Source: CAZNLL01 sp964573885
Lineage (GTDB): Bacteria > Desulfobacterota > DSM-4660 > Desulfatiglandales > Desulfatiglandaceae
DNA: 48,620 nucleotides
Direction: 5' to 3'
Assembly: GCA_964573885.1 (NCBI GenBank)
Contig: CAZNLL010000010.1
Span: forward strand, 1 to 48,620
Below the pieces are notes generated by a model, which worked only from the letters and a program-made list of their open reading frames with translations, had not been told where the DNA came from and made no database searches. Shown one piece after another: positions 41,317-48,620 of the stretch; the first letter of the stretch is position 1; every line of letters begins with the position of its first letter. Made by a program: the position numbers and the translations under genes.

Positions 41317-43134
41317 ATGAAACAGGATACGATGAGGGCCCTCATCCTGGTGATCGTGGCGGGTGCCCTTTTCGTAGGTTCCCCGGCATGGGCGGGGGAT
41401 TCCTGGTGGATCGATCCGGCAAGATACCATATGTCAGTCCACGGCCAGAACGCGTGCCGGGATTGCCATGGGGAAACCGCGGAAAAGGCCCTTCACCCGG
41501 ATCCCGCCATGGTCACAAAAGACCTGGCTGATTTCTTCAGGGTGGATCAGTGCCTGGACTGTCACGACAACATCCTGGACGATCTTGCTCAAGGGGTGCA
41601 CGGTGAGCGTCGTGTAGAAGATCCCGCTGAATACAGGACCTGCCTGGGGTGCCACGACCCCCACTACCAGTTCCGGCCAAGTCAAGACCGGCAGAAAGAC
41701 CTGGATGCCGCCGGATCGCGGCAAGGACGGTGTGGCGCGTGCCACGAGCCCCGGTCTTCCCTGCCTTCTCCCTTACAGGAAGATGAGGCATGTGCGGCGT
41801 GCCACTTTGTGGCGGTCCCGCCCGCCCCGGGAGACGCGGGGAGGGTCAGGGGGTTTTGTTTCCACTGCCACGGCCGGTCAGGGTCCCCGGCCCAGAAAAT
41901 CACCGGGAGACGGATGCCCCTGATTATTGAGGCCTCCTATCTGGCCACACCCCATGGGGAAATGGGGTGTACGGTTTGCCACGCCGGGGCAGCGGCCTTT
42001 AACCATGATGAACAAAGACCGGTCCCTTGCAGGGAATGTCACCTGCCCCACGATGCGAAGGTGGCGCGAGACGCCCATATGGCGGTCTCTTGTGAGTCCT
42101 GCCACCTCAAGGGGGTGCGTCCCGTGAGGGACCCGGAATCCGGGAGGGTTCTGTGGAAAAGGGCCGCTCAGCCCGGAGACATTCTGATTCTCCATGACCT
42201 GGTGAGGTTCGACGGGGAAAACGGGTGCCGGAGATGCCATGTGTCAGGCAATACCCTTGGGGCACCGAGCAGGATCCTCCCGGCCAAGGGGATCCTGTGC
42301 ATGCCCTGCCATACGGCCACCTTTTCCATGGGGGATATGACCACCATCCTTTCCCTCCTCCTCTTCGGGGTGGGCATGGTGGGGGCAACGGCCTGTTGGC
42401 TTTCGGGGAGCGTGGGCCAGGAAAGGGAGAAGAATGCCTTTTTCAAGACAGGGGCGGTCCTGGGAAAAGGGGTAAAACAGGTCTTTTCCCGGAAGTTCTT
42501 TTGGATGGTCAGGACCTTGTTCCTGGATGTCCTGCTCCAGAGAAGGCTCTTCAAACAGTCCAGGGCCCGCTGGGTGATCCACGGCCTGATCTTTTTCCCC
42601 ATTGTATTGCGGTTTCTCTGGGGTCTGGTGGCCTTGCTCGGCTCCTTGTGGCGTCCTGAATGGCCCTGGGTGTGGCATCTGGTGGACAGGAATGCTCCGG
42701 TTACGGCCCTTCTCTTTGATCTCACCGGAGTCATGATCATCGCAGGGGTTGCAGCGGCCCTGGGACGGGGGGTTGTTGCGAGGGCCAAAAGGCCCCCTGG
42801 TTTGCCCGGACAGGACCGTTTGGCCCTTGGTCTGATCGCGGGTATCGGGGTGGCAGGGTTTATACTGGAGGGAATGAAGATGGCCATGACGGGTCATCCA
42901 GCGGATTCAAAATTCGCCTTCCTGGGCTATGGGATAAGCCGACTTTTTTCAGATCCCAGGGGCCTTGAAGATCTCTACGGAACCATGTGGTACGTCCATG
43001 CGGTTTTGACCGGGGCCTTTGTGGCGTATATCCCTTTCAGCCGGTTGCTCCACATGATTATGGGACCGGTGGTGCTGGTCATGAATGCGATGAGGGATCT
43101 TGAACACCGTCCCGGGCGCAGAACAAGACCTTGA
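41317..43134 (+). CDS. Undecahaem cytochrome c fused to a cytochrome b-like membrane domain
   Basis: The ATG at 41317 gives a classic signal peptide (MKQDTMRALILVIV... cleaved near AWA-G); a start at 41290 adds nine residues. Eleven CxxCH haem motifs (CRDCH first, CMPCH last) lie in the periplasmic half, to about residue 345. About five membrane segments follow, of the NarI/DsrM/TmcC/HdrE type that bind haem b and quinone. The protein could move electrons between the menaquinone pool and periplasmic cytochromes, or take them from the HdrD-like proteins. It lies between larA and the second glcD, whose start is 17 bases downstream, so they are probably co-transcribed. Confidence 0.88.
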   Translation: MKQDTMRALILVIVAGALFVGSPAWAGDSWWIDPARYHMSVHGQNACRDCHGETAEKALHPDPAMVTKDLADFFRVDQCLDCHDNILDDLAQGVHGERRVEDPAEYRTCLGCHDPHYQFRPSQDRQKDLDAAGSRQGRCGACHEPRSSLPSPLQEDEACAACHFVAVPPAPGDAGRVRGFCFHCHGRSGSPAQKITGRRMPLIIEASYLATPHGEMGCTVCHAGAAAFNHDEQRPVPCRECHLPHDAKVARDAHMAVSCESCHLKGVRPVRDPESGRVLWKRAAQPGDILILHDLVRFDGENGCRRCHVSGNTLGAPSRILPAKGILCMPCHTATFSMGDMTTILSLLLFGVGMVGATACWLSGSVGQEREKNAFFKTGAVLGKGVKQVFSRKFFWMVRTLFLDVLLQRRLFKQSRARWVIHGLIFFPIVLRFLWGLVALLGSLWRPEWPWVWHLVDRNAPVTALLFDLTGVMIIAGVAAALGRGVVARAKRPPGLPGQDRLALGLIAGIGVAGFILEGMKMAMTGHPADSKFAFLGYGISRLFSDPRGLEDLYGTMWYVHAVLTGAFVAYIPFSRLLHMIMGPVVLVMNAMRDLEHRPGRRTRP

Positions 43135-43151
43135 ACACAGAGGGGTTGTTG

Positions 43152-44543
43152 ATGGAAGCCAGAATACGGGAAATGCTCAAACAGGTCGTGGGTGAGGAGA
43201 ATTACACGGAGAACCTGATTGATATGGTCTCTTTTTCCTACGACGCCTCGGAACACAGCCACCGGCCCGGTTGTGGGCTCTGGGTGCAGACGGCGGGGCA
43301 GGTCTCGGAGATCCTGGAGATGGCAAACCGGGAGGGTATCCCCGTGATCCCCAGGGGGGCGGGCACCGGGCTTTCGGGCATGGCGGTCCCTATTCAAGGG
43401 GGCATTGTGCTGGATCTGAATCATATGAACAAGATCCTGGAGATCAGTATTGAAGACCGCCTGGCCGTGGTCCAGCCGGGGGTGGTGTATGCAGACCTTG
43501 AACGGGCCCTCGCCCCGTACGGCTTCTTTTTCCCCCCTGATCCGGCGAGCGGCACGGTGAGCACCCTGGGCGGGAATGTGGCCACCAATGCAGGAGGGCT
43601 CAAGGGGGCCAAATATGGGACCACCCGGGACTATGTCCTGGGTCTTGAAGTGGTTTTGCCCGACGGCCGGATCATGAAAACCGGCTCCAGGACCATGAAG
43701 AGCGTCTCCGGTTTTGACCTTGCGCGGCTCTTCGTGGGCTCCGAAGGCACTCTGGGGGTGGTGACGGAAATCACCCTTAAGATCAATCCCAGGCCCACTG
43801 CCACCAGCGCGGCCCTGGCCACCTTTGACGACCTGGAGGATGCAGGCCGGGCCATCAGTCAGATCATGTACAGCGGCATCATTCCCAGTGCCCTGGAGAT
43901 CCTTGGAAGACATACCTTGGAGGCCATCAACCAGAACACGGATCTCAGGCTCCCGGAAGTGGATGCCATGCTCCTGGCTGAGACGGACGGCTATACCCTG
44001 GAAGAGACCTCCTATCAAATAGAAAAGGTTATCGAGGTCTTTGAAAAGAACCACCCAAAGGAGATCAAGCGGGCCGAGACGGAGAAAGAAAAAGAAGCGC
44101 TCTGGGCCGCCAGGAAGTCGGCCTACGCCGTCCTGGCGAGGATCAAAACCAACTTTGTCCTCGAGGACGTAACCGTCCCCATGCAAAGGATCGCCGAGCT
44201 CCTCAAGGGGATAGAGGCCATCTCTCAAAAGCACCAGATACAGATCGCCACCTTCGGCCATGCCGGTGACGGGAACCTCCACCCTCAGATCCTCTATGAC
44301 GGCTATGACCCGGAAGAGGTGAAAAGAATGGAGCGGGCCAGCGCCGACCTTTTCAACCTGGCCGTTGATCTGGGTGGGACCCTGACGGGGGAGCACGGCA
44401 TAGGTCTTTCCAAGGCCCCTTTTATGACCCTTGAGCATGACCCGGTGGCCATGGACGTGATGCGGAAGGTCAAAAGAATGTTGGACCCCAACAACATCCT
44501 TAATCCCGGTAAGATGGCCCTGGATCCTGTTTCCAGCGGATGA
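43152..44543 (+). CDS. glcD: FAD-binding 2-hydroxyacid dehydrogenase, GlcD type (module B)
   Basis: The ATG at 43152 (MEARIREML) is preferred, with AGGGG about seven bases upstream, over a TTG at 43131 that overlaps the cytochrome stop. The 463-residue protein carries the PCMH FAD domain (VIPRGAGTGLSGMAVP, PPDPAS, GGNVATNAGGL, GSEGTLGVVTE) and a C-terminal domain with HAGDGNLHP and GEHGIGLSK. The GAGTGLSG form is closer to classical GlcD than the module A protein. It probably oxidises D-lactate or glycolate with the 4Fe-4S/CCG protein 56 bases downstream. Why the island has two such pairs is unclear. Confidence 0.92.
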   Translation: MEARIREMLKQVVGEENYTENLIDMVSFSYDASEHSHRPGCGLWVQTAGQVSEILEMANREGIPVIPRGAGTGLSGMAVPIQGGIVLDLNHMNKILEISIEDRLAVVQPGVVYADLERALAPYGFFFPPDPASGTVSTLGGNVATNAGGLKGAKYGTTRDYVLGLEVVLPDGRIMKTGSRTMKSVSGFDLARLFVGSEGTLGVVTEITLKINPRPTATSAALATFDDLEDAGRAISQIMYSGIIPSALEILGRHTLEAINQNTDLRLPEVDAMLLAETDGYTLEETSYQIEKVIEVFEKNHPKEIKRAETEKEKEALWAARKSAYAVLARIKTNFVLEDVTVPMQRIAELLKGIEAISQKHQIQIATFGHAGDGNLHPQILYDGYDPEEVKRMERASADLFNLAVDLGGTLTGEHGIGLSKAPFMTLEHDPVAMDVMRKVKRMLDPNNILNPGKMALDPVSSG

Positions 44544-44599
44544 TAAGGGATCCGGAGGCGGGGCCCTAAATGTGGCCCCTTTGGTGGAGGAACTGTCCT

Positions 44600-45703
44600 A
44601 TGGAAGCCAAGTATGACTTTGAGAAAAAATTTCGAGAGCAGATCCTGCAGTGCTCCCGGTGTGGATTCTGCCAGGCCGTATGCCCCGTATTTGGGGCCAC
44701 CCTTCGGCCCGCCTATAACGCCCGCGGTAAGATGCTTTTGCTCAAAGAGGTCATGGATCACAAAATCCCCCTGGATGATGCCCTGATCGAGACCCTGTTT
44801 CAATGCACCACCTGCGCGAGTTGTGCCGAGAACTGTCCCTCCGGCGTGAACGTCCCGGAGATTATCAAACAGGTGAGGAAGGATATGGTCCATATCGGTT
44901 CCTGCCACCCCGCCTTCAAGGGCATGGATGCAATTTTAAAGGAAAAGACCAACATCTATGGAGAGGAGGAGCAGGAATCCTTTGGCAGGGACAAGAACAC
45001 AAGGGCGGAAATCGTTTTCTTTGTGGGGTGTGTCGGCCTTTACCGGGAGGAGGAGTCCACCGAGGCCACCCTGGATCTGCTGGATCGCCTCGATGTGGAT
45101 TACACCCTCATTGATGAGGTCTGCTGCAGCGGTGTCTTGGAAGACGTGGGATATGAGATCAACCGGGATCTGGCCCGGAAGAACATGGACCGCATCCTGG
45201 CCACAGGGGCCAAAACCGTGGTGACGGGATGCCCTTACTGCTCGCGGACCTTCAATACAAAAACCCAGTACAGCCCCCTCAGGGACAAGGGGATCAGGAT
45301 CTTGCATGTGTCCCAGTTTTTGAAGGATTTTGACTTCGGGGTGACCACGGACAAGCGGGTCACCTACCATGACCCCTGTGATTTAGGGCGGCACTGCGGA
45401 ATCTATGAGGAGCCCCGGGAGACCATCCGGAAGATAGCTCCCAACTTCGTGGAAATGGCCCATCACCACGCCGATTCCCTTTGTTGCGGTGCAGGAGGGG
45501 GGGTCAGGGGGGCCTATCCCAAGAACTCCATTGCCATGGCCAGGCGGCGGCTTTTGGAGGCGGAAGAGATCGGGGCGGAGGTGGTGCTCACGGACTGTAA
45601 TTCCTGCGTCCATAACCTGGCGAACGCCAAGTTGCGGAAACAGAAGTTCAGGATCTATAATACGACGCAGTTTATCAACGAATTGATGGAGGAGGCGGAG
45701 TAA
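44600..45703 (+). CDS. glcF: GlcF/HdrD-like iron-sulfur protein with CCG domains (module B)
   Basis: The ATG at 44600 (MEAKYDFEKKF) has GGTGGAGGAAC upstream; an in-frame ATG at 44570 is possible but begins with an odd Trp-rich stretch. The 367-residue protein has CSRCGFCQAVCP and CTTCASCAENCP for two 4Fe-4S clusters and two CCG domains. The first has VGCVG...VCCSG...CPYC, the second HDPCDLG...LCCGAGGG...CNSC. CCSG in the first and CCGAGGG in the second set it apart from the other two CCG proteins of the island. It is the likely electron acceptor of the GlcD just upstream. The lipoyl-carrier gene starts 23 bases after it. Confidence 0.9.
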   Translation: MEAKYDFEKKFREQILQCSRCGFCQAVCPVFGATLRPAYNARGKMLLLKEVMDHKIPLDDALIETLFQCTTCASCAENCPSGVNVPEIIKQVRKDMVHIGSCHPAFKGMDAILKEKTNIYGEEEQESFGRDKNTRAEIVFFVGCVGLYREEESTEATLDLLDRLDVDYTLIDEVCCSGVLEDVGYEINRDLARKNMDRILATGAKTVVTGCPYCSRTFNTKTQYSPLRDKGIRILHVSQFLKDFDFGVTTDKRVTYHDPCDLGRHCGIYEEPRETIRKIAPNFVEMAHHHADSLCCGAGGGVRGAYPKNSIAMARRRLLEAEEIGAEVVLTDCNSCVHNLANAKLRKQKFRIYNTTQFINELMEEAE

Positions 45704-45726
45704 AGACGTGACAAGGAGGGGAAACT

Positions 45727-46146
45727 ATGGAGATGCACGGTTACAAAATGCCTGAAGACCTCTATTACGAGGAAAACCATTTCTGGGTCAAGGAAGAAGG
45801 GGATCTCTTGGTCATGGGAATGGACGATTTCGCCCAGATCATGGCCGGGGAGATCGTCTATGTCCAGCTTCCTGACGAGGGCAAACGGATCAAGGCAGGG
45901 AAGAAGTTCGCCAAGCTGGAGTCAGGCAAGTGGCTGGGCAAGGTCTTCGGCCCCGTGAACGGGGAACTGGCGGCCGTGAATGAAGAATTGGAGACCAACC
46001 CGAGCCTGATCAATGATGATTGTTATGGAAAGGGCTGGATGTATAAGATAAGGCCCGACGACAAGGGCGAACTGGCCAACCTGATCCACGGACCCGAGGC
46101 CGTGGAGAATTGGCTCTTGGCGGACATCGAGAAGTACGCAAAGTAA
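45727..46146 (+). CDS. GcvH-like lipoyl-carrier protein
   Basis: This 139-residue protein has the GcvH barrel fold pattern. The lipoylation motif reads ESGKW, with K68 where GcvH has ESVKA; the downstream GPVNGELAAVNEELETNPSLIN and GWMYKI segments align with GcvH. GGAGGGG precedes its ATG. In glycine cleavage GcvH needs GcvT and GcvP, and neither is here. Instead it sits between two CCG-domain genes and shares the transcript with a lipoate ligase. That company recalls the LbpA proteins of sulfur-oxidising Hdr-like systems, but no tusA, dsrE or rhodanese gene is near. Its dithiol arm may be a redox partner of the CCG clusters (inference). Confidence 0.88.
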   Translation: MEMHGYKMPEDLYYEENHFWVKEEGDLLVMGMDDFAQIMAGEIVYVQLPDEGKRIKAGKKFAKLESGKWLGKVFGPVNGELAAVNEELETNPSLINDDCYGKGWMYKIRPDDKGELANLIHGPEAVENWLLADIEKYAK

Positions 46147-46205
46147 TCGGAGCCATGACCCGGCCCCGGTAAGGGGGCCTTTGAGGTCTTTTTAAAGGGC
46201 AACCC

Positions 46206-47393
46206 ATGTCCAACCAGGACTACCGAGTAAGAGAGCTCCTTGAAATGGGGGCCTGCACCAATTGCCAGATATGTGCAGACGTATGTCCGGCGGTATCAGC
46301 CGCATCAGACGGGGAACTCTCGGCCCCGTGGAGACTCCAGGCCCTGGGGGACCTTGTCAGGCGCAGGTCCGGCCTTTTCAGGAGGTTTCTGGGTAAGAAG
46401 GGACCCTCCCAGGAGGAGTGGGACCATTTAAGGGATACCGTATTTCGGTGCACCCTGTGCGGCAGGTGCCAGGAGGTTTGTCCTGTAGGCATCCACCTCA
46501 GAGACCTGTGGCTTTCTCTGCGACAGGACCTGTTCCACTCCAAGGCCTATCCCGACAAAGTGGATATGATCCGGGAGAACCTGGAGGAGAGCCGCAATGT
46601 CTTTTCCGAGGACAATGAAGAGCGTGCCGATTGGGTGGAAGACATGCGCGAAGCACCCGACCACGGCTTTCTCAAGGATGAGGCGGACGTGGTCTACTTC
46701 ACAGGATGCGTGGCCGCCTATTTTCCCCTGGCCCAAAAGATCCCCGTTGCCCTGGCCGAGATCCTGGATGTGAGCGGCGTGGACTTCACCCTCTTGGGAG
46801 AAGAGGAGTGGTGTTGCGGTTTCCCCATGCTGGGGGCCGGCCTGAGGGATATGTTCCCCCGGTTCATGGAGCACAACCTCCAGGCGGTGCGGGAGAAAGG
46901 GGCCAAGAAGGTCATTTTTGCCTGTCCTTCCTGTTTTCAAATGTGGCGGGAGTATTATCCCCGGGAATTTGATATCGTCCATGCCTCTGAATACCTCTTT
47001 GATCTGGTCAGAGAAAAGCGGGTCCCCCTCAAGGACCTTCCCCTCACCGTGACCTACCACGACCCCTGTGACCTGGGGAGGGGGGCCCGGGTCTTTGAAG
47101 CGCCCCGGGAGGTGATCCGCTCCATCCCGGGCGTTACCCTGGTGGAACTTCCCTGGAACAGGGAAAATTGCCGGTGCTGCGGCGGCGGCGGGAACCTGGA
47201 GATGATCGATGCGGGGCTCTCCGGGGAGATTGCAAAGGAAAAGATCGAGGAAGTGCTCTCTACCGGGGCGGAAGCGGTGGTGACTTCCTGTCAACAGTGC
47301 GTTCGCACCATGATGACCTATGTGCGGCGTCACAAAATTCCCCTGGAGGTCCTGGACATTACCCAATTGATCCACAGGGCCCTGGATAAGTAA
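46206..47393 (+). CDS. HdrD-like iron-sulfur protein with two CCG domains, next to lipoyl carrier
   Basis: This 395-residue protein has CTNCQICADVCP near the N-terminus, CTLCGRCQEVCP near residue 85, and two complete CCG domains: TGCVAA...WCCGFP...CPSC and HDPCDLG...CRCCGGGG...CQQC. It is a close relative of the module A protein at 37945-39111, from the GCVA segment to the shared CQQCVRT ending, but has no flavin partner gene of its own adjacent. Being set between the lipoyl carrier and the lipoate ligase, it is the best candidate for a lipoamide-directed disulfide reductase/oxidase (inference). AAAGGG precedes its ATG. Confidence 0.92.
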   Translation: MSNQDYRVRELLEMGACTNCQICADVCPAVSAASDGELSAPWRLQALGDLVRRRSGLFRRFLGKKGPSQEEWDHLRDTVFRCTLCGRCQEVCPVGIHLRDLWLSLRQDLFHSKAYPDKVDMIRENLEESRNVFSEDNEERADWVEDMREAPDHGFLKDEADVVYFTGCVAAYFPLAQKIPVALAEILDVSGVDFTLLGEEEWCCGFPMLGAGLRDMFPRFMEHNLQAVREKGAKKVIFACPSCFQMWREYYPREFDIVHASEYLFDLVREKRVPLKDLPLTVTYHDPCDLGRGARVFEAPREVIRSIPGVTLVELPWNRENCRCCGGGGNLEMIDAGLSGEIAKEKIEEVLSTGAEAVVTSCQQCVRTMMTYVRRHKIPLEVLDITQLIHRALDK

Positions 47394-47442
47394 GAGACCG
47401 GAAGGCCTTTTCCGGGCGGGGAGGAGTGCGAGAGGTATACCT

Positions 47443-48498
47443 ATGAGACTCTATAACTTGGGAAAGGTCCCCTGGCATGAATCCCAGTTGATCTACCATG
47501 CCCTGGCCGAACTGGGCCGGGAGGCCCTCTCCCTGGTCTCGCCGGCCACACCCTATGTGTGTGTGGGATTTCATCAGGATGTGAGTCAAGAGCTGGATGT
47601 GGACTATTGCCGGGCCCGGGGCATACCCATATTCAGGCGCGACCTGGGGGGAGGGGCTGTGTACCTGGACGGAGACCAGCTCTTTTTCCAGGTTATCCTC
47701 AAAAAGGACCACCCCCTGGTGCCGAAACGCAAAGAGGCCTTTTATGAAAGGTTCCTCCAGCCGGTCGTGGACGTGTACCGCCATATTGGGGTTGAGGCGG
47801 TGTACAAGCCGGTGAATGACGTGATCGCGGGGAGCCGAAAGATCTCCGGGACCGGGGTTGGGGAAATAGGGGATTGCATCGTTTTTGTGGGGAATCTCAT
47901 CGTGGATTTTGACTATGATACCATGACCCGGGTCCTCAGGGTGCCGGACGAGAAATTCCGGGACAAGATGCATCAATCCCTGAAAGAAAACCTCTCTACC
48001 ATTCGCAGGGAGCTCGGGCCGGAAATGGCGGCCCAATGGGATGAAGCAAGGCTCAACACCCTCATGGCCGGGGCCTTCCAGGCGCTTTTGGGGCCCCTGG
48101 AGTCCTGCGAAAAGGACCCTGTGCTCCAGGCCAAGATCGATGAGATGGGCCAGGCCATGATGACCGATGAATGGCTTTATCAAAAGAAAAGGCTGCGGCC
48201 CGGCCGGGAGATCAAGATCCATTCAAGGGCCCGGGTGGTTCACAGAATGCGCAAGGCCCCGGGTGGGCTCCTGCGGGCGGATTTTGAGACCAAGGAGGGC
48301 CGGTTGTGGAATGTCTCCCTATCCGGGGATTTCTTCTGTTATCCGGAGGAGGGGGTGGGGCTCTTGGAGGCCCGACTGGAGGGTTGTCCCGAGGGGGATG
48401 TGGATGAGCGGGTCAGGCAATTTTACGCCGAGGGACAGGTGGAGACCCCGGGGATCGAGCCCTGGGACTGGGTCAATGTCCTCACCGGGGATCCCTGA
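47443..48498 (+). CDS. lplA: Lipoate-protein ligase A family protein
   Basis: This 351-residue protein of the BPL/LplA/LipB fold has the lipoyl-adenylate motif RRDLGGGAVY (from R65), the ND pair at 125-126 and the catalytic lysine K133 in SRKISGTG. A C-terminal accessory domain (about 255-351) is present. LplA activates lipoate with ATP and attaches it to a carrier lysine. It is the last gene of the island, 49 bases after the CCG gene, so its natural target is the GcvH-like protein at 45727. RRxxGGGAVY is nearer to archaeal and Hdr-associated ligases than to E. coli LplA (RRxSGGG); this is an impression from memory. Its stop lies inside repeat copy B. Confidence 0.9.
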   Translation: MRLYNLGKVPWHESQLIYHALAELGREALSLVSPATPYVCVGFHQDVSQELDVDYCRARGIPIFRRDLGGGAVYLDGDQLFFQVILKKDHPLVPKRKEAFYERFLQPVVDVYRHIGVEAVYKPVNDVIAGSRKISGTGVGEIGDCIVFVGNLIVDFDYDTMTRVLRVPDEKFRDKMHQSLKENLSTIRRELGPEMAAQWDEARLNTLMAGAFQALLGPLESCEKDPVLQAKIDEMGQAMMTDEWLYQKKRLRPGREIKIHSRARVVHRMRKAPGGLLRADFETKEGRLWNVSLSGDFFCYPEEGVGLLEARLEGCPEGDVDERVRQFYAEGQVETPGIEPWDWVNVLTGDP

Positions 48499-48620
48499 TC
48501 CACCATCAAGATGTCATCTGCTGCGTTGCCTTCGGTCGCTTCTCATTGCGGCGTATTGTTTATATGCCTCACTCGGCGCTCCTCCCGCACACAACAGGGG
48601 GATCTGCGATGCGGCGCCTT
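48493..48620 (-). repeat. Dispersed repeat, copy B (reaches right edge)
   Basis: Read on the minus strand it matches copy A (25334-25433) from AAGGCGCCG to GGATCAGGG, apart from a few substitutions and a ~28-base insertion after AAGGCGCCG. It begins inside the last codons of the lipoate ligase gene, so the repeat supplies that gene's stop. It may continue beyond the window. Confidence 0.85.

Noticed and set aside
42975..44438. Long open frame on the minus strand, antisense to the second glcD
   Set aside because: It is a mirror of a well-supported GlcD gene, has no recognisable motif, and its composition is that of an antisense reading of GC-rich code.
45727..46146. Ordinary glycine-cleavage GcvH
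   Set aside because: No gcvT or gcvP is adjacent and the gene is embedded among CCG iron-sulfur and lipoate-ligase genes; genome-wide data could reverse this.
25334..48620. Composite transposon bounded by the inverted repeats
   Set aside because: No transposase, integrase or target-site duplication is visible, and copy B runs to the window edge, so the ends cannot be judged.

Overview
The window is GC-rich, densely coded bacterial DNA. It carries three sigma-54 activators, many two-component proteins, an 11-haem cytochrome, HdrD-like iron-sulfur proteins, a TRAP transporter and LarA. Together these suggest an anaerobic Desulfobacterota (former deltaproteobacterial) organism, perhaps a sulfate reducer or syntroph. 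This is inferred from gene content; no rRNA, tRNA, CRISPR array or transposase was seen.

Region 1 (1-10.5 kb). A tightly packed leftward operon runs from 6298 beyond the left edge: LpxL-type acyltransferase, B12-type radical SAM protein, sensor kinase, enolase-superfamily enzyme and PP-loop ATPase. Facing it is an NtrC-type regulator (6776-8119), followed by a hybrid kinase (8510-10456). Two copies of a tandem palindrome (TGCACA-N6-TGTGCA, twice, 20-21 bp apart) flank the regulator. Each sits upstream of sigma-54-type -24/-12 elements that face the operon, the regulator and the hybrid kinase. This looks like one self-contained sigma-54 circuit.

Region 2 (10.5-25.2 kb), all leftward. An MglA-like GTPase, a PilB/GspE-like ATPase with an N-terminal TPR-like region, a receiver-PAS protein, an MCP, CheW, CheA and an HD phosphohydrolase form one operon. 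Upstream of it lie an NtrB/NtrC-like pair, a lone receiver protein, an SLC13/DASS anion transporter, a CBS-pair protein and a histidine phosphatase.

Region 3 (25.2-31.1 kb) holds a dispersed repeat, a small Cys-rich protein, a zinc-ribbon/Yip1 membrane protein, a UvrD/Rep-type helicase, an unknown protein and a PAS-type sigma-54 activator.

Region 4 (31.1-48.6 kb) is a 2-hydroxyacid (probably lactate) utilisation island. It has an SDR dehydrogenase behind a near-perfect sigma-54 promoter, a TRAP transporter (dctPQM), two GlcD-type FAD dehydrogenases, three HdrD-like proteins (two 4Fe-4S motifs plus two CCG domains each), a FadR-family repressor, lactate racemase LarA and an 11-haem cytochrome c fused to a cytochrome b-like membrane domain. 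It also has a GcvH-like lipoyl-carrier protein with its own lipoate ligase. Four copies of a TTGGT-N3-ACCAA-type operator lie upstream of the transporter, the repressor and larA. My main hypothesis is that the lipoyl protein is a dedicated disulfide/dithiol partner of the CCG proteins in hydroxyacid oxidation, because no glycine-cleavage or sulfur-transfer genes are nearby. Inverted copies of one ~100-bp repeat lie at 25.33 kb and at the right edge, bracketing regions 3 and 4.
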